Source: OPU3-GD-OMZ sp964515235 | GTDB lineage: Bacteria > Pseudomonadota > Gammaproteobacteria > Methylococcales > Methylomonadaceae | DNA: 64,000 nt | Assembly (NCBI GenBank): GCA_964515235.1 | Contig: CAZEVO010000006.1 | Coordinates: 1-64,000, forward strand | Direction of reading: 5' to 3' | Shown here: positions 42,508-50,561 of the stretch, one piece after another | Position numbering within the stretch: position 1 is the first letter of the stretch | How the letters are laid out: each line of letters begins with the position of its first letter | Made by a program: the position numbers and the translations under genes | The notes under the pieces: model-generated | Told to the model about the DNA's origin: nothing | Database searches by the model: none | What the model saw: the letters and a program-made list of their open reading frames with translations, nothing else

Positions 42508-42868
42508 AGAGTCGGCTGAGCAGTCGCTATTTCTTTTTTAAGGAGTAGAGGAAAGTCCGGGCTCCATAGGGCAGGGTGCCAGGTAACGCCTGGGGGGCGA
42601 AAGTCTACGGAAAGTGCCACAGAAAATATACCGCCTTAATGTTTACATGAGGTAAGGGTGAAATGGTGCGGTAAGAGCGCACCGCATTGTTGGTGACAAC
42701 ATTGGCAGGGTAAACCCCATCCTGGAGCAAGATCAAATAGAAGAATATTGACGAATGTCAAACATGCGGCCCGTATGATTCTTGGGTAGATTGCTTGAGC
42801 AGCGAGGTGACTCGTTGCCTAGATGAATGGCTGTTCTCGACAGAACCCGGCTTATAGGCCGACTCTTT
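42508..42868 (+). ncRNA. rnpB: RNase P RNA, bacterial type A
   Basis: The catalytic RNA that trims tRNA 5' leaders. The conserved cores are unmistakable: GAGGAAAGTCCGGGCTCC and TAGGGCAGGGTGCCAGGTAA near the 5' end, AGGTAAGGGTGAAA, GGTGCGGTAAGAGCGCACCG (P12 hairpin), GGAGCAAGATCAAATAG, and CGACAGAACCCGGCTTAT near the 3' end. P1 pairs 42508-42516 (AGAGTCGGC) with 42858-42866 (GCCGACTCT), then a T-run ends transcription. The P3 region (about 42527-42548) is only a short A/T-rich stem-loop, much smaller than in E. coli. Conserved position between rsmI and mraZ. Confidence 0.97.
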
Positions 42869-43102
42869 TTTCTTTTCCTCTTTTAACGATGCAGTTAAAA
42901 GTCCGCTTAGGACCCATTGTGCTGCATTAATCATTCTGAAACTTTAAAGTTTCAATTCCTAATCTAGTTTTAACATTAAGTTACCGTCTTAATGTATTGA
43001 AATACATCTATTTTGGTGTGCCTTATTTATTTTTCTAAAAATAATTGTAGCTCTATGTGAGCTAAGTCATTGTCGCTAAAGGAAAAAAACCACTGAACAT
43101 GC
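42869..43102. other. Palindrome-rich gap between rnpB and the mraZ promoter
   Basis: No coding frame is convincing in this 234-bp stretch. It holds six perfect inverted repeats: 42880-42887 with 42894-42901; the loopless 18-bp palindrome 42937-42954; 42973-42980 with 42988-42995; 42992-42998 with 43001-43007; 43027-43034 with 43037-43044; and 43048-43053 with 43059-43064. Most arms are 7-9 bp without mismatch. None has a GC-rich stem plus T-run. Confidence 0.7.
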
Positions 43103-43131
43103 TTGACTATCTCAAATGAGAGTCCTATAGT
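43103..43131 (+). promoter_or_regulatory. Near-consensus promoter of the dcw cluster
   Basis: TTGACT (43103-43108), exactly 17 bp, TATAGT (43126-43131), so a start near 43138 is expected. The spacer contains palindrome TCTCAAATGAGA (43110-43121). This is the likely Pmra promoter driving mraZ and the division and wall genes behind it. Confidence 0.85.
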
Positions 43132-43139
43132 GCCCGTTA

Positions 43140-43169
43140 AGTGGTTATTAGTGGTAAATAGTGGTTTTT
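43140..43169 (+). promoter_or_regulatory. Three 10-bp direct repeats, candidate MraZ operator
   Basis: AGTGGTTATT, AGTGGTAAAT and AGTGGTTTTT stand head to tail at 43140, 43150 and 43160. The invariant AGTGGT recurs every 10 bp, one helical turn. MraZ proteins are known to bind TGGG-type repeats separated by 5 bp in front of their own gene; here the core would be GTGGT. The array lies just after the predicted transcription start and 22 bases before the mraZ start codon, suitable for autoregulation. Confidence 0.75.
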
Positions 43170-43191
43170 TTAGGATATTTTGAGGTGCTTT

Positions 43192-43659
43192 TTGTTTCGA
43201 GGTGTTAGTTCAATCAGTATGGATGCTAAGGGGCGTTTGGCAATTCCGACGCGATATCGTGCTGAGCTTTCTGATTGTTGTTCTGGTCAATTGGTCGTGA
43301 CGGTTGCTGTTGACGAAACCGGATCAGGTGAAACGGGCTGTTTGTGGCTTTATCCTCTCCCTGAATGGGAATCTTTGGAAGAAAAAATAAGCAAATTGCC
43401 GACATTAAATAAAATGGCTGGAAGGTTAAGGCGCTTTGTTATTGGTTATGCGACTGAGTGTGAAATGGATGGTCAGGGGCGGCTGTTGTTGTCCGAAAAT
43501 TTAAGAAGTTTTGCGAAGTTAGAAAAGCAAGTTGTTCTATTGGGGCAATTAAATAAATTTGAAATCTGGAATGAGTCAATTTGGGCAGCTAAGGAAAGTG
43601 AGTGGTTGTTAAGTGATGAGGATAATGCGACAGAAGAGTTGGCATCAATTTCTTTTTAA
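43192..43659 (+). CDS. mraZ: Transcriptional regulator MraZ
   Basis: A DNA-binding protein with two SpoVT-AbrB-like half-domains that autoregulates the dcw operon. The canonical N-terminus MFRG(x)SSISMDAKGRLAIPTRYR starts at TTG 43192, with GAGG at 43182-43185 six bases upstream. A longer frame from TTG 43180 would add four residues and lacks a ribosome site. The second half-domain has ATECEMDGQGRLLLSENLR near residue 83. Length 155. A three-copy repeat lies upstream. Confidence 0.96.
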   Translation: MFRGVSSISMDAKGRLAIPTRYRAELSDCCSGQLVVTVAVDETGSGETGCLWLYPLPEWESLEEKISKLPTLNKMAGRLRRFVIGYATECEMDGQGRLLLSENLRSFAKLEKQVVLLGQLNKFEIWNESIWAAKESEWLLSDEDNATEELASISF

Positions 43660-43680
43660 TTTATAAGGGCGGGTAGAGGT

Positions 43681-44613
43681 GTGACTGAACATTTACCAGT
43701 GATGCTTGATGAGTGCATACAGGGCCTTGGTGTTAAGAAGGATGGTAAGTATGTTGATTGCACTTTTGGTCGAGGTGGTCACAGTCGGTGTATTCTGGCT
43801 GCATTAGGCGATAAAGGTGGATTGCTTGCGTTGGACAGAGATCCAATGGCAATTGGTTCAAATGATGCGCAACAGATGCTATTAGACCATCGGTTTAGTT
43901 TGCGGCATCAAGGGTTTTCATTGTTGGAGCAAGTGGTATCTGAGCAAGGATGGAGCGGGCAGGTTGATGGCATATTATTAGACTTGGGAATGTCATCACC
44001 ACAGCTGGATGATTCCTCGCGTGGGTTTAGCTTTATGAGAGATGGCCCTTTGGATATGCGTATGGATACGAGTGTGGGGATTAGTGCCGCAGATTGGTTG
44101 GCAGTGGTTGATGAAAAGACTTTAATTTCTGTACTTAGGGGTTATGGTGAAGAACGGTTTGCGCGAAGAATTGCAACTGCGATTATTAAGGAGCGTGCGA
44201 TTGAGCCATTACGGACAACTCGGCAACTAGCAAATCTCATTGAAACGGTAATCCCTGTTAGGGAAAAACATAAGCATCCAGCAACGCGTAGTTTTCAAGC
44301 AATAAGGATCGAAATTAACCAAGAGCTAGAGCAGTTAAAGGACGTGCTTCAACAATCAATTGGTGTGTTGAGGCCAGGAGGAGTTTTAATGGTGATTTCA
44401 TTTCATTCTTTGGAAGATCGAATTGTAAAGCGTTTTATTCGCGACCAGTCGAGAGGAAAATATATGCCTTTATCACGAAGATTTGTTGAGGATGAAAATC
44501 AGCAAATAGTGTTTAAGAAAATGGGTAAAGCGATTAAAGCAAGTGATGTTGAGGTAAGGCGTAACCCTCGGTCAAGGAGTGCTGTATTACGGATGGCGGA
44601 ACGTTTAGGGTAA
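43681..44613 (+). CDS. rsmH: 16S rRNA C1402 N4-methyltransferase
   Basis: A SAM-dependent enzyme (formerly mraW) methylating N4 of C1402 in 16S rRNA. HLPVMLDECIQGL, DCTFGRGGHSR (SAM motif I, about 27-37), DGILLDLGMSSPQLD and ISFHSLEDRIVKRFI are standard. Length 310 with a GTG start. It lies 21 bp after mraZ and ten before ftsL. Confidence 0.98.
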   Translation: MTEHLPVMLDECIQGLGVKKDGKYVDCTFGRGGHSRCILAALGDKGGLLALDRDPMAIGSNDAQQMLLDHRFSLRHQGFSLLEQVVSEQGWSGQVDGILLDLGMSSPQLDDSSRGFSFMRDGPLDMRMDTSVGISAADWLAVVDEKTLISVLRGYGEERFARRIATAIIKERAIEPLRTTRQLANLIETVIPVREKHKHPATRSFQAIRIEINQELEQLKDVLQQSIGVLRPGGVLMVISFHSLEDRIVKRFIRDQSRGKYMPLSRRFVEDENQQIVFKKMGKAIKASDVEVRRNPRSRSAVLRMAERLG

Positions 44614-44622
44614 GAAGGTAGT

Positions 44623-44880
44623 ATGGTTTTAAGGATAGCGGTGATAGTGATGTTTTTAGGGTCAGCAGTAGCTGTTGTTTATAGCCAATATCAGGCGCGA
44701 ACGTTATTTATTGAAATGCAGCGACTTAAAGTAAATCTGGATCGGTATGAAACAGAGTGGGGGCAGTTGCAATTAGAATTAATGACATTATCGGAACACA
44801 GTCTTATTGAGAGCCAAGCACACTCAAAATTGAACCTTGTGACACCCAAACATAATGAGATTGTCTATATAAAACAGTAA
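44623..44880 (+). CDS. ftsL: Cell division protein FtsL
   Basis: A bitopic division protein that complexes with FtsB and FtsQ. An N-terminal membrane helix (about 3-22) is followed by a short leucine-zipper-like coiled coil (about 28-60: LFIEMQRLKVNLDRYETEWGQLQLEL). At 85 residues it is shorter than E. coli FtsL (121), lacking most of the cytoplasmic N-terminus. Assignment rests on its position between rsmH and ftsI. Its TAA overlaps the ftsI ATG (TAATG). Confidence 0.92.
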   Translation: MVLRIAVIVMFLGSAVAVVYSQYQARTLFIEMQRLKVNLDRYETEWGQLQLELMTLSEHSLIESQAHSKLNLVTPKHNEIVYIKQ

Positions 44881-46616
44881 TGATTTCAAGTTATAAAAAA
44901 ACAGAGCGTAAAACAGGGTCTGCGCAAAGACGGCAGGTTCTTTGCGGGGTTATGTTTTGTGGAATGTTAATGTTGTTGGGTAAAGCAATTTCATTGCAGG
45001 TATTAGAAAAAGATTTTTTAAAACATCAAGGTGATATTAGGCATATTGTTGATGTGGACGTGTCAGCATATCGAGGGAAAATTGTTGACAGAAATGGTGA
45101 GCCTCTTGCGATTAGTACACCTGTGAAGTCTGTTTGGGTCAACCCAAAGCAAGTCAGCAGTGATATTGATAGGAATGGAATTAGCAGTCTTGAGAATCTC
45201 CTCAAGCTATCTCGTGGAAGGTTCATAAAATTAATTAAGAAAAATAGTGACAAACACTTTGTTTATTTAAAAAGGCATGTCAGTCCTGCAATTGCTAAAC
45301 AAGTAAGGGATTTAAATGTTACTGGGGTGCATTTACATAGAGAATTTAAACGTTTTTACCCTTCAGGTGAAATTTCAGGGCATCTTCTGGGGTTTACAGA
45401 TATTGATGATGTTGGTCAAGAAGGGCTTGAATTGGCTTTTGATAAGGTTTTGAGAGGTGTGCCAGGTAAGAAACGAGTGATGCGTGATGGTAAGAAAAAT
45501 ATTATTGCGGATATCGAAGAAATAAGTAGTCCAGTTCCGGGGCAAAATTTGCAATTAAGTATTGATAGTCGTCTCCAATATTTGGCATATCGAGAACTAA
45601 AGTCTGCGGTTAAATCAAACCAAGCCAGTTCAGGATCCTTAGTGATGTTAGACGCTAAAACTGGAGAGGTTCTGGCTGTAGTCAATCAGCCGAGTTTTAA
45701 CCCCAATGATAGAGGTGATTTGCAAGGGTATCGGTATCGTAATCGAGCAATGACAGATGTATTTGAACCCGGATCAACCGTCAAACCATTTTTGATAGCG
45801 AGCGCATTAGATGGCGGGTATGTAAGGTCTGATGAAGTCGTAGATACTTCGCCGGGTTATTATCGTATAGGCAGGAATGTAGTTCGTGATTTTCGAAACT
45901 ATGGTGTGCTTGGTTTATCAGATATTTTGAAAAAATCCAGTAATGTTGCAGTAAGTAAGATAGCGAATGAAATGCCAGCAGAGGAAATGTGGGGGTTTTA
46001 TAGTCGCTTAGGAATGGGGCAGTCTGTGGGCATGGGTTTTCCGGGAGAGGCCAGCGGAACTTTAATTGACTACCAGTATATGGATGCTTTTGAACAAGCG
46101 ACATTATCCTTTGGCTATGGTGTTTCTATGTCAGTGGTGCAATTGGCAAGAGCATATACCGCTTTAGCAGATGATGGGTTATTGCACTCTGTGACTATGC
46201 TTAAACGAGATTATGACCAGGACTCACAGCGTGTATTTACCAAGGAAACTGCGAGTAATATTCGATCTATGTTGGAGCATGTTGTAGAAAAGGATGGAAC
46301 GGCTTATAAGGCGCGAGTTGCAGGTTATTCGGTAGCAGGTAAAACAGGAACAGTGAAGAAAATTGTTAATGGTAGCTATTCTGATGACCAATATTTATCT
46401 CTTTTTGTAGGTATTATTCCGGCGAAAAATCCACGATTGGTGATGGCTGTACTAATTGATGAGCCAACGGCTGGTGATTATTACGGGGGTGCTGTTGCGG
46501 GGCCAGTTTTTTCAAAAGTTATGAGTCGAAGTATGCGCATTTTGGGTGTGGATCCTTCTTTTAGGACAAATCAAAAAGAACCACTTGTTTTGGCCTCTCA
46601 AGGGTATAAACCATGA
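44880..46616 (+). CDS. ftsI: Septal transpeptidase FtsI (PBP3)
   Basis: A class B penicillin-binding protein cross-linking septal peptidoglycan with FtsW. A membrane anchor is at about 22-42 and a pedestal domain follows. The transpeptidase domain has the nucleophile motif STVK (in FEPGSTVKPF, about 298-301), SSN (in KKSSNVAV, about 357-359) and KTGT (about 486-489). Length 578 is typical. It overlaps ftsL by one base and murE by four. Confidence 0.98.
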   Translation: MISSYKKTERKTGSAQRRQVLCGVMFCGMLMLLGKAISLQVLEKDFLKHQGDIRHIVDVDVSAYRGKIVDRNGEPLAISTPVKSVWVNPKQVSSDIDRNGISSLENLLKLSRGRFIKLIKKNSDKHFVYLKRHVSPAIAKQVRDLNVTGVHLHREFKRFYPSGEISGHLLGFTDIDDVGQEGLELAFDKVLRGVPGKKRVMRDGKKNIIADIEEISSPVPGQNLQLSIDSRLQYLAYRELKSAVKSNQASSGSLVMLDAKTGEVLAVVNQPSFNPNDRGDLQGYRYRNRAMTDVFEPGSTVKPFLIASALDGGYVRSDEVVDTSPGYYRIGRNVVRDFRNYGVLGLSDILKKSSNVAVSKIANEMPAEEMWGFYSRLGMGQSVGMGFPGEASGTLIDYQYMDAFEQATLSFGYGVSMSVVQLARAYTALADDGLLHSVTMLKRDYDQDSQRVFTKETASNIRSMLEHVVEKDGTAYKARVAGYSVAGKTGTVKKIVNGSYSDDQYLSLFVGIIPAKNPRLVMAVLIDEPTAGDYYGGAVAGPVFSKVMSRSMRILGVDPSFRTNQKEPLVLASQGYKP

Positions 46617-48118
46617 TGGCGAATCGTAAAGAAATATTGGGCCTCTGGTTATCAGATTTATTGGGTGATTTGACGGTAATAACAACTGATCGTCAGGTGA
46701 CGGGTTTGTCATTAGACAGTAGAAATCTAAGGGATGGCGATTTGTTTTTTGCAGTGTCTGGGGTCAATAGTCATGGATCGCAATTCGCGCTAGAGGCATT
46801 AAGTAAGGGGGCTGTTGGTATTGTTTGTGACGTTCTGGATACGACCAGTTTCATGGATAAATCAATTACTCCCGACGTACTTTTTGAAATACCGCAATTG
46901 AGTAAGAACATGGGTTTGATTGCAGCTCGTTTTTATGGCGACCCATCGAAAAAATGTACTGTATTTGGTGTGACAGGAACGAATGGAAAAACTTCCTGCG
47001 TACAGTTTTTACAGCAATGTCTACCGAACAGTAGCTCAATAGGGACACTTGGCTGGGGTGTTGGGACAAGTTTGGCGGAGACTAAAAATACAACGCCTGA
47101 CGCAATTGAATTGCAAGAGATTATGAGTCAATTGCAGGGTCAAGGTATACATCATATTGCGATGGAGGTTTCATCGCATGCGCTACAACAACAGCGGGTA
47201 TCTGGTACCAGTTTTGATGGGGTTATGATCACGAATATAACCCAAGATCATTTAGATTATCACGGGTGTATGGATGATTATGTTGCAGCAAAGTTAACTT
47301 TGTTATCGGCACCTGACATTCGTTTTGCAGTTGTCAATTGTAATGATGATTTTTACGATGCGATCGTAGCAGCGATTCCTGATTATGTTGAGGTTTGGGG
47401 TGTTACTGGTGACGAAAAACACCGAGATGGAATTAATGTACTAAAAATTGGTGCTGTGATTTGTAACTGGGAAGGAATTAGTTTTGATGTTGAATATCAT
47501 GGGGAACTTCATCGCGTCACCGTACCCGTATATGGTGCGGTGAATGTGGAAAATGTAGCCATGGTCATGGCGGCGCTATTAGCACATGGTTACTCATTCA
47601 TAGAGGCTTGTGTTCGGATACAAAAAGTCCATGCCATTGCTGGTCGCATGGAGGTTTTTAAAAGTAGACAAGCGTTACCAGCGATTATCGTGGATTACGC
47701 GCATACACCGGATGCATTAGAGAAATTATTATTAATGGCAAGGGAACATTGTGATGGCAATATCTGGTTAGTCTTTGGTTGTGGTGGAGACCGAGATGTC
47801 GGTAAGCGAAGTCAGATGGGGCTTATAGCAGAGCAATATGCGGATCATATCATTGTGACAAATGATAACCCTCGAACAGAATCTGAACAGAAAATCGTCA
47901 GGGATATAGTGTCATTATGTGATGATTCAGGCGTAGAGATTATATATAACCGACGTCGAGCAATTCAGGAAACGATAGAGAAGGCAAAGACAAACGACTG
48001 TGTAGTTATAGCTGGGAAAGGGCATGAAAAATACCAAGAGGTACAGGGTGAAAGAATTGCATTGAGTGACCGAGAAATCGTTACAGACTTAGTCGCAAAT
48101 GGAGGTAGGCTGTGTTAG
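46613..48118 (+). CDS. murE: UDP-MurNAc-tripeptide ligase MurE
   Basis: Adds meso-diaminopimelate to UDP-MurNAc-L-Ala-D-Glu. The ATP loop GVTGTNGKTS is near 118-127, TTPDA marks the muramyl-substrate loop, and DNPR (in VTNDNPRTE, about 421-424) is the diaminopimelate-specificity motif, indicating a Gram-negative-type wall. Length 501. ATGA overlap with ftsI. Confidence 0.98.
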   Translation: MMANRKEILGLWLSDLLGDLTVITTDRQVTGLSLDSRNLRDGDLFFAVSGVNSHGSQFALEALSKGAVGIVCDVLDTTSFMDKSITPDVLFEIPQLSKNMGLIAARFYGDPSKKCTVFGVTGTNGKTSCVQFLQQCLPNSSSIGTLGWGVGTSLAETKNTTPDAIELQEIMSQLQGQGIHHIAMEVSSHALQQQRVSGTSFDGVMITNITQDHLDYHGCMDDYVAAKLTLLSAPDIRFAVVNCNDDFYDAIVAAIPDYVEVWGVTGDEKHRDGINVLKIGAVICNWEGISFDVEYHGELHRVTVPVYGAVNVENVAMVMAALLAHGYSFIEACVRIQKVHAIAGRMEVFKSRQALPAIIVDYAHTPDALEKLLLMAREHCDGNIWLVFGCGGDRDVGKRSQMGLIAEQYADHIIVTNDNPRTESEQKIVRDIVSLCDDSGVEIIYNRRRAIQETIEKAKTNDCVVIAGKGHEKYQEVQGERIALSDREIVTDLVANGGRLC

Positions 48119-49476
48119 AAATGTCACTCCAAGAAATAAATACTGTTGTTCAAGGCGAGTGTGATAATGCCAGCATAAATATCAATTCCATTAGTATCGA
48201 TACTCGGACACTTAAGCCTGGCGACTGTTATGTTGCAATAAAAGGGGAGCGGTTTGATGGGCACGAGTTTATTGATCAGGCCGAGGAGTTACAGGCTTCA
48301 GCAATTATTTGTGAATCTCCTCAGAGCGTTAAAACACCACAAATTGTAGTTGCAAATACAAAACAAGCACTAGCAAAATTAGGGTGTGCGAATAGGCAAA
48401 AAAACAATGCAAAAATAATTGGTGTAACGGGTAGCAATGGTAAAACCACTGTTAAAGAAATGATTGCAGTGATTTTAGCGGAAGCCGGGCCAACACTCGC
48501 CACAAAGGGTAACCTAAACAATGATATTGGCGTACCGTTAACATTATTGAGGTTGGATAAGGGGGATAACTTTGGCGTGATTGAAATGGGGGCCAATCAC
48601 CTTAAGGAGATTGCTTATTTAAGTCAATGTGCAGAGCCAGATGTAGGGGTGATCACTAATATTTCGGCAGCACATCTGGAAGGGTTTGAATCTCTGGAGG
48701 GTGTTGCAATAACCAAATGTGAATTATTGGAATCCTTAAGTGAGTCTGGTATCGCAGTATTGAATAAAGATGATGCGTTTTATGATTTTTGTGTGGAGAG
48801 AGCAGGAAGTTCGGCAGTAGTTTCATTTGGATTGTCAGGATCAGCAGATGTGAGTCCCAAGTCAATTCAGTCACAGTTACATGAAGGTCAATTTGTAACT
48901 CAATTCACAATAAAACACCACCAAGAAATGTTTGATGTAAAGGTTGGTTTGGTGGGGGAACATAACATTAAGAATGTGTTGGCTGCTAGTGCTGTGGCTC
49001 TGGCGTTAGGTATCGATCATCAACATATTCAAAAAGGATTAGAGAAAATTAAACCGGTATCAGGGCGTTTGGAGCCGTTTGTTATGCCCAATGGCGGAGT
49101 GCTGATTAACGATACTTATAATGCGAATCCAGCATCGCTAACGGCAGCGCTTAGCGTGCTAAAAGAAATCGGTGGCGAATTTTGGGTTGTGTTAGGAGCG
49201 ATGGGGGAGTTAGGGAAAGAGAGTCGTTTATTTCATATTGAAATGGGGCGACAAATTAAGTCAATGGGAGCAATGCGCTTATTAGCGATCGGCCCCGATG
49301 CTGAAAGTGCGACGAATGCTTTTGGTAAAGGGGCTGTTTTTTTTAAAACGCAGGAAGAAATGATAATAGCTCTCAAGAATGAGCTAACAGGCTCTGAAAC
49401 AATTTTGGTGAAAGGTTCAAGGATGCAGAAAATGGAAAATATTGTTAACGCTTTAATGCAAGGTGTTAGGAACTAG
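48112..49476 (+). CDS. murF: UDP-MurNAc-pentapeptide ligase MurF
   Basis: Adds D-Ala-D-Ala to the tripeptide. The ATP loop GVTGSNGKTTVKE is near 104-116, then KGNLNNDIGVPLTLL, the MurF-specific stretch, and NDTYNANPASL near 339. Length 454. GTG at 48112 has GGAGG at 48101-48105, well spaced, and overlaps murE by seven bases; the internal ATG at 48121 is second best. Confidence 0.98.
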   Translation: MLEMSLQEINTVVQGECDNASININSISIDTRTLKPGDCYVAIKGERFDGHEFIDQAEELQASAIICESPQSVKTPQIVVANTKQALAKLGCANRQKNNAKIIGVTGSNGKTTVKEMIAVILAEAGPTLATKGNLNNDIGVPLTLLRLDKGDNFGVIEMGANHLKEIAYLSQCAEPDVGVITNISAAHLEGFESLEGVAITKCELLESLSESGIAVLNKDDAFYDFCVERAGSSAVVSFGLSGSADVSPKSIQSQLHEGQFVTQFTIKHHQEMFDVKVGLVGEHNIKNVLAASAVALALGIDHQHIQKGLEKIKPVSGRLEPFVMPNGGVLINDTYNANPASLTAALSVLKEIGGEFWVVLGAMGELGKESRLFHIEMGRQIKSMGAMRLLAIGPDAESATNAFGKGAVFFKTQEEMIIALKNELTGSETILVKGSRMQKMENIVNALMQGVRN

Positions 49477-49478
49477 TC

Positions 49479-50561
49479 ATGTTGTTATATTTAACGGATT
49501 ATTTAATGACATTGGATGGATCGTTTCGGGTGTTTCAGTACTTAACGCTTCGGGCTATCTTAGGGGCGTTAACGGCGTTGGCTATTTCATTTGTAATGGG
49601 GCCGATGATGATTCGGCAATTAACAGCGTATAAGATTGGGCAGAATATTCGTGATTGTGGCCCAGAAGGGCATTTAGTTAAGGCTGGAACACCAACAATG
49701 GGTGGGGCTTTAATATTAGTTGCTATTACTTTTAGTACATTGCTCTGGGCTGATTTGGAGAATCGTTATATTTGGAGTTTATTGTTTGTGACCCTGAGTT
49801 TTGGGTTGATTGGTTTTATTGATGATTATAAGAAATTGAAGGCAGGCAACAGTGCTGGTTTGTCTGCAGCGATGAAGTATTTTTGTCAATCATTAGTGGG
49901 GCTTGTGGCAGCAGTTTTTCTATTTTATTCTGCACAGGTTCCAACAGAGACTGAGTTAATTGTACCTTTTTTCAAAACAGTCATTATTCCGTTAGGCGAG
50001 TTTTATATTGTTTTGGCTTATTTTGTGATTGTGGGGACGAGTAATGCCGTAAATTTAACCGACGGATTGGATGGTTTAGCGATTCTTCCAGCAGTGATGG
50101 TGGCAGGAGGATTAGCGATATTTGCTTATTTATCGGGTCATGCTAATTTTGCAAATTATTTGGCAATACCTTTTATACCAGAATCAGGCGAGACAGTGAT
50201 CTTTGCAACGGCATTGATGGGTGCCGGGTTAGGGTTTTTGTGGTTTAACACTTATCCAGCGATGGTATTTATGGGCGATGTCGGGGCGTTGTCTTTAGGA
50301 GCCGCGTTAGGAATGCTAGCAGTTATTGTTCGCCAAGAAATTGTATTAATGATTATGGGTGGTGTATTTGTGATGGAAACACTGTCAGTTATTGTGCAAG
50401 TGGCTTCATTTAAGTTGACTGGTAAGCGGGTGTTTAGAATGGCGCCGATTCATCATCATTTTGAACTTAAAGGTTGGCCGGAGCCAAGAGTAATTGTTAG
50501 GTTTTGGATTATTACCGTAATCCTTGTTTTGATTGGATTAGCAACATTGAAACTCAGATGA
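49479..50561 (+). CDS. mraY: Lipid I synthase MraY
   Basis: Transfers phospho-MurNAc-pentapeptide to undecaprenyl phosphate. It has ten membrane helices over 360 residues. Catalytic signatures are GFIDDYKKL (about 111-119), NAVNLTDGLDGLA (about 189-201), FMGDVGALSLGA and the His run HHHFELKGWPE (about 325-335). It starts two bases after murF; the stop overlaps murD. Confidence 0.99.
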   Translation: MLLYLTDYLMTLDGSFRVFQYLTLRAILGALTALAISFVMGPMMIRQLTAYKIGQNIRDCGPEGHLVKAGTPTMGGALILVAITFSTLLWADLENRYIWSLLFVTLSFGLIGFIDDYKKLKAGNSAGLSAAMKYFCQSLVGLVAAVFLFYSAQVPTETELIVPFFKTVIIPLGEFYIVLAYFVIVGTSNAVNLTDGLDGLAILPAVMVAGGLAIFAYLSGHANFANYLAIPFIPESGETVIFATALMGAGLGFLWFNTYPAMVFMGDVGALSLGAALGMLAVIVRQEIVLMIMGGVFVMETLSVIVQVASFKLTGKRVFRMAPIHHHFELKGWPEPRVIVRFWIITVILVLIGLATLKLR

